Source: JBDNDK01 sp046719185 (GTDB lineage Bacteria; Armatimonadota; UBA5829). From it: 7,169 nt of DNA. A model generated the notes under the pieces. It was not told the origin of the DNA, made no database searches, and saw only the letters and a program-made list of their open reading frames with translations. Every line of letters begins with the position of its first letter. Position 1 is the stretch's first letter. The position numbers were made by a program, and so were the translations under genes. Positions 5,837 through 7,169 of the stretch are shown one piece after another. The stretch covers positions 1 through 7,169 of the forward strand of contig JBDNDK010000124.1 of NCBI GenBank assembly GCA_046719185.1. Direction: 5' to 3'.

Positions 5837-6853
5837 CTATTTAGGCAATATTGTATTTATAGGTTTACCACTAAGAAATGCATTTATATTTTCCACTGTT
5901 GTATTAATTATTCTCTGTTCAGCTTCTAAGCTATAAAATCCAATATGCGGAGTAATAATAACATTATCTCTATGAAGTAGTGCATAACTTCTTACAACAG
6001 CTCTTAGTTTTTCAACTGGCATTGTATCTGAAAGCAATTGTGCTTCCTCCTTAATTGTCTCTTCACCTTCAAGAACATCAAGACCAGCACCATATAATAT
6101 TCCTTCATCTAATGCTTTCACCAACGCTTCTGTTTCTAAAACTCCACCTCTAGAAGTATTAACTAATATTGCACCTTTCTTTATCTTATATATATTTTCT
6201 TTATTTATCAAATGATGTGTGTGTTCATTGAGTGGAACATGAAGAGTAATAACATCACTTACACTTAAAAGTTCATCTAAACTTACATATTCAAAACCCA
6301 ACACTTCTGCCAATATACTTTGTGGATAGGCATCAAATGCTACAACATTCATGCCAAATCCCCTACCCATTCTTATGCTATGAAGCCCTATAGCACCAGC
6401 ACCTACAACTCCAAGAGTTTTTCCTTTGAGATCAAACCCTCTTAAACCTTCAAGACTAAAATTTAATCTATGTTGATTTCTAACAGCAAGCTGAAGATTT
6501 CTGGAAAGAGCTAAAATCAAAGCAAATGCATGCTCAGCAACAGTATTTTCTCCATATCTAGGAACATTGCTGACAACAATATTTCTTTTTGCACATTCTT
6601 TAATATCAATATGATCAAAACCAGTTGATCTGGTAGTCACCATTTTTAAATTTGGAAGTTTATCTAATACTTCCTTATTTACTTTTGAATATATGAAAAC
6701 TGAAATAATTTCAGAATCTTTTGCTAATTCTGCATTATCTTCATCTAATGGTTCTTTTATCATAGGAACATCATTAGAATAGCAGCAGTTTTTTAGATAT
6801 TCTCTTGACCAATCATCTGTTTCAAAAAAAGTTATTTTGTTATTTTCTAACAA
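5837..6853 (-). CDS. D-isomer-specific 2-hydroxyacid dehydrogenase (D-lactate dehydrogenase type)
   Basis: This 338-residue enzyme interconverts a 2-oxoacid and a D-2-hydroxyacid with NAD(H). The substrate-binding half covers about 1-110 and the C-terminal tail, with TTRSTGFDHID at 73-83. The Rossmann half has GAGAIG at 151-156 and Asp174 at the end of the second strand, which favours NAD over NADP. The catalytic triad is visible: Arg235 in NTSRGG, Glu264 in LDVLEGE, His303 in TPHIGF. Numbering and motifs resemble Lactobacillus D-lactate dehydrogenase, so pyruvate to D-lactate is the likeliest reaction, although other 2-oxoacids are possible. The start is TTG (6851-6853), supported by GAGG 8 nt upstream; the nearby ATG at 6866-6868 is out of frame and soon reaches a stop. 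It is a fermentative, cytoplasmic enzyme, probably transcribed alone, divergent from the ABC ATPase gene. Confidence 0.92.
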   Translation of the reverse strand: MLENNKITFFETDDWSREYLKNCCYSNDVPMIKEPLDEDNAELAKDSEIISVFIYSKVNKEVLDKLPNLKMVTTRSTGFDHIDIKECAKRNIVVSNVPRYGENTVAEHAFALILALSRNLQLAVRNQHRLNFSLEGLRGFDLKGKTLGVVGAGAIGLHSIRMGRGFGMNVVAFDAYPQSILAEVLGFEYVSLDELLSVSDVITLHVPLNEHTHHLINKENIYKIKKGAILVNTSRGGVLETEALVKALDEGILYGAGLDVLEGEETIKEEAQLLSDTMPVEKLRAVVRSYALLHRDNVIITPHIGFYSLEAEQRIINTTVENINAFLSGKPINTILPK

Positions 6854-6861
6854 TTTTGTTT

Positions 6862-6865
6862 CCTC
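6862..6865 (-). promoter_or_regulatory. Shine-Dalgarno that supports the TTG start of the dehydrogenase
   Basis: GAGG on the minus strand lies 8 nt before the TTG. The first in-frame ATG is at codon 31, which would remove the first beta strand of the substrate-binding domain (KITFFET), so TTG is preferred. Confidence 0.6.
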
Positions 6866-6902
6866 ATCTTTGCCTATTGTATTTAATAATTGCTAAAATA
6901 GA

Positions 6903-6919
6903 GTATAAATTATCTATAC
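6903..6919. promoter_or_regulatory. 17-bp near-palindrome in a divergent intergenic region (possible operator)
   Basis: Positions 6903-6919 read GTATA-AAT-T-ATC-TATAC, symmetric except for one non-matching pair and the centre base. It lies in the 82-bp gap between the dehydrogenase and the ABC ATPase genes, where a regulator of both could bind. Chance symmetry in AT-rich DNA is a real alternative. Confidence 0.25.
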
Positions 6920-6935
6920 CCAATATGATGATGAT

Positions 6936-7169
6936 ATGTATTCATTAATAATACAAGACTTAACACATAGCTACAACAACAGGATTGTTTTTTCCTCTTT
7001 GAATCTGTCAATTGAAACAAACAGCTTATCAATTGTCGGTCCCAATGGCTGCGGTAAAACAACCCTCCTAAAGATAATATCAGGATTGTTAAAACCTACA
7101 AATGGAACAGTATATCTATTAAAAGATAATATTAGATATTCAAATAAAAAAAATATTGGATATTGCTGC
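6936..7169 (+). CDS. ABC transporter ATP-binding protein, partial (N-terminal 78 residues)
   Basis: The open frame begins at ATG 6936 and runs off the right edge. The peptide opens MYSLIIQDLTHSYNNRIVF, the usual first strands and A-loop region of an ABC ATPase; Tyr13 in HSYNNR is the likely A-loop aromatic residue. The Walker A motif GPNGCGKTT is at 35-43, followed by LLKIISGLLKPTNGTV (44-59). The Q-loop, signature motif, Walker B and H-loop lie beyond the window. The compact start is common to ATPases of small two-gene exporters, such as CcmA- or ABC-2-type systems, but the substrate cannot be judged. No clear SD is present. Three in-frame-with-each-other ATG codons at 6925-6933 belong to another frame that stops at 6948. 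The in-frame TAA at 6906 limits upstream extension. Confidence 0.88.
   Translation, partial: MYSLIIQDLTHSYNNRIVFSSLNLSIETNSLSIVGPNGCGKTTLLKIISGLLKPTNGTVYLLKDNIRYSNKKNIGYCC

Overview
This is an AT-rich bacterial window read with the standard code. Starts are driven by Shine-Dalgarno (SD) sites, and two of them use TTG. One protein carries a Sec-type signal peptide, and two intrinsic terminators are visible. The organism cannot be named from sequence alone. The gene families here (FHS-like sugar transporter, AHQDD-type PIG-L deacetylase, URO-D-like methyltransferase with a YHLDGPG motif, and the N-terminal module of DRG-like TGS GTPases) recur together in anaerobic, heterotrophic lineages such as Lentisphaerae and other PVC or candidate-phylum bacteria. 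That assignment is an inference and is weak.

Layout. (1) 1-104, minus: 5' end of a STAS-like (anti-sigma-factor-antagonist type) gene that runs off the left edge. (2) 281-1714, plus: 12-TM MFS transporter with an unusual soluble insert before TM12, closed by a clear terminator. (3) 1849-2754, plus: exported seven-repeat RCC1/BLIP-II-type beta-propeller. Its last four blades arose by a recent 234-bp tandem duplication. A bidirectional terminator follows. (4) 2808-3656, minus: PIG-L (LmbE-like) deacetylase, divergent from (5) 3767-4840, plus: URO-D/MtaA-like protein. (6) 4852-5475, plus, 11 bp behind it: a protein with the N-terminal helical module of a DRG/Obg-like GTPase joined to a G domain that has lost the P-loop and the NKxD motif, with no TGS domain. 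(7) 5552-5833, plus: 93-residue, 3-TM membrane protein with its own promoter. (8) 5837-6851/6853, minus: NAD-dependent D-2-hydroxyacid dehydrogenase, convergent with gene 7 and separated from it by only 3 bp. (9) 6936-7169, plus: 5' end of an ABC-transporter ATPase, cut by the right edge.

Functional picture. A sugar-type importer, a de-N-acetylase, a methyltransferase-like enzyme and a D-2-hydroxyacid (lactate-type) dehydrogenase would fit uptake and fermentation of decorated carbohydrates. Strands alternate and most genes look like single transcription units, so this is a neighbourhood, not a demonstrated pathway. The most unusual item is the GTP-binding-deficient remnant of a DRG-like GTPase at 4852-5475. 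The propeller with fresh internal duplication comes second. No CRISPR array, insertion sequence, tRNA or rRNA was seen, and no gene-free stretch exceeds 300 bases.
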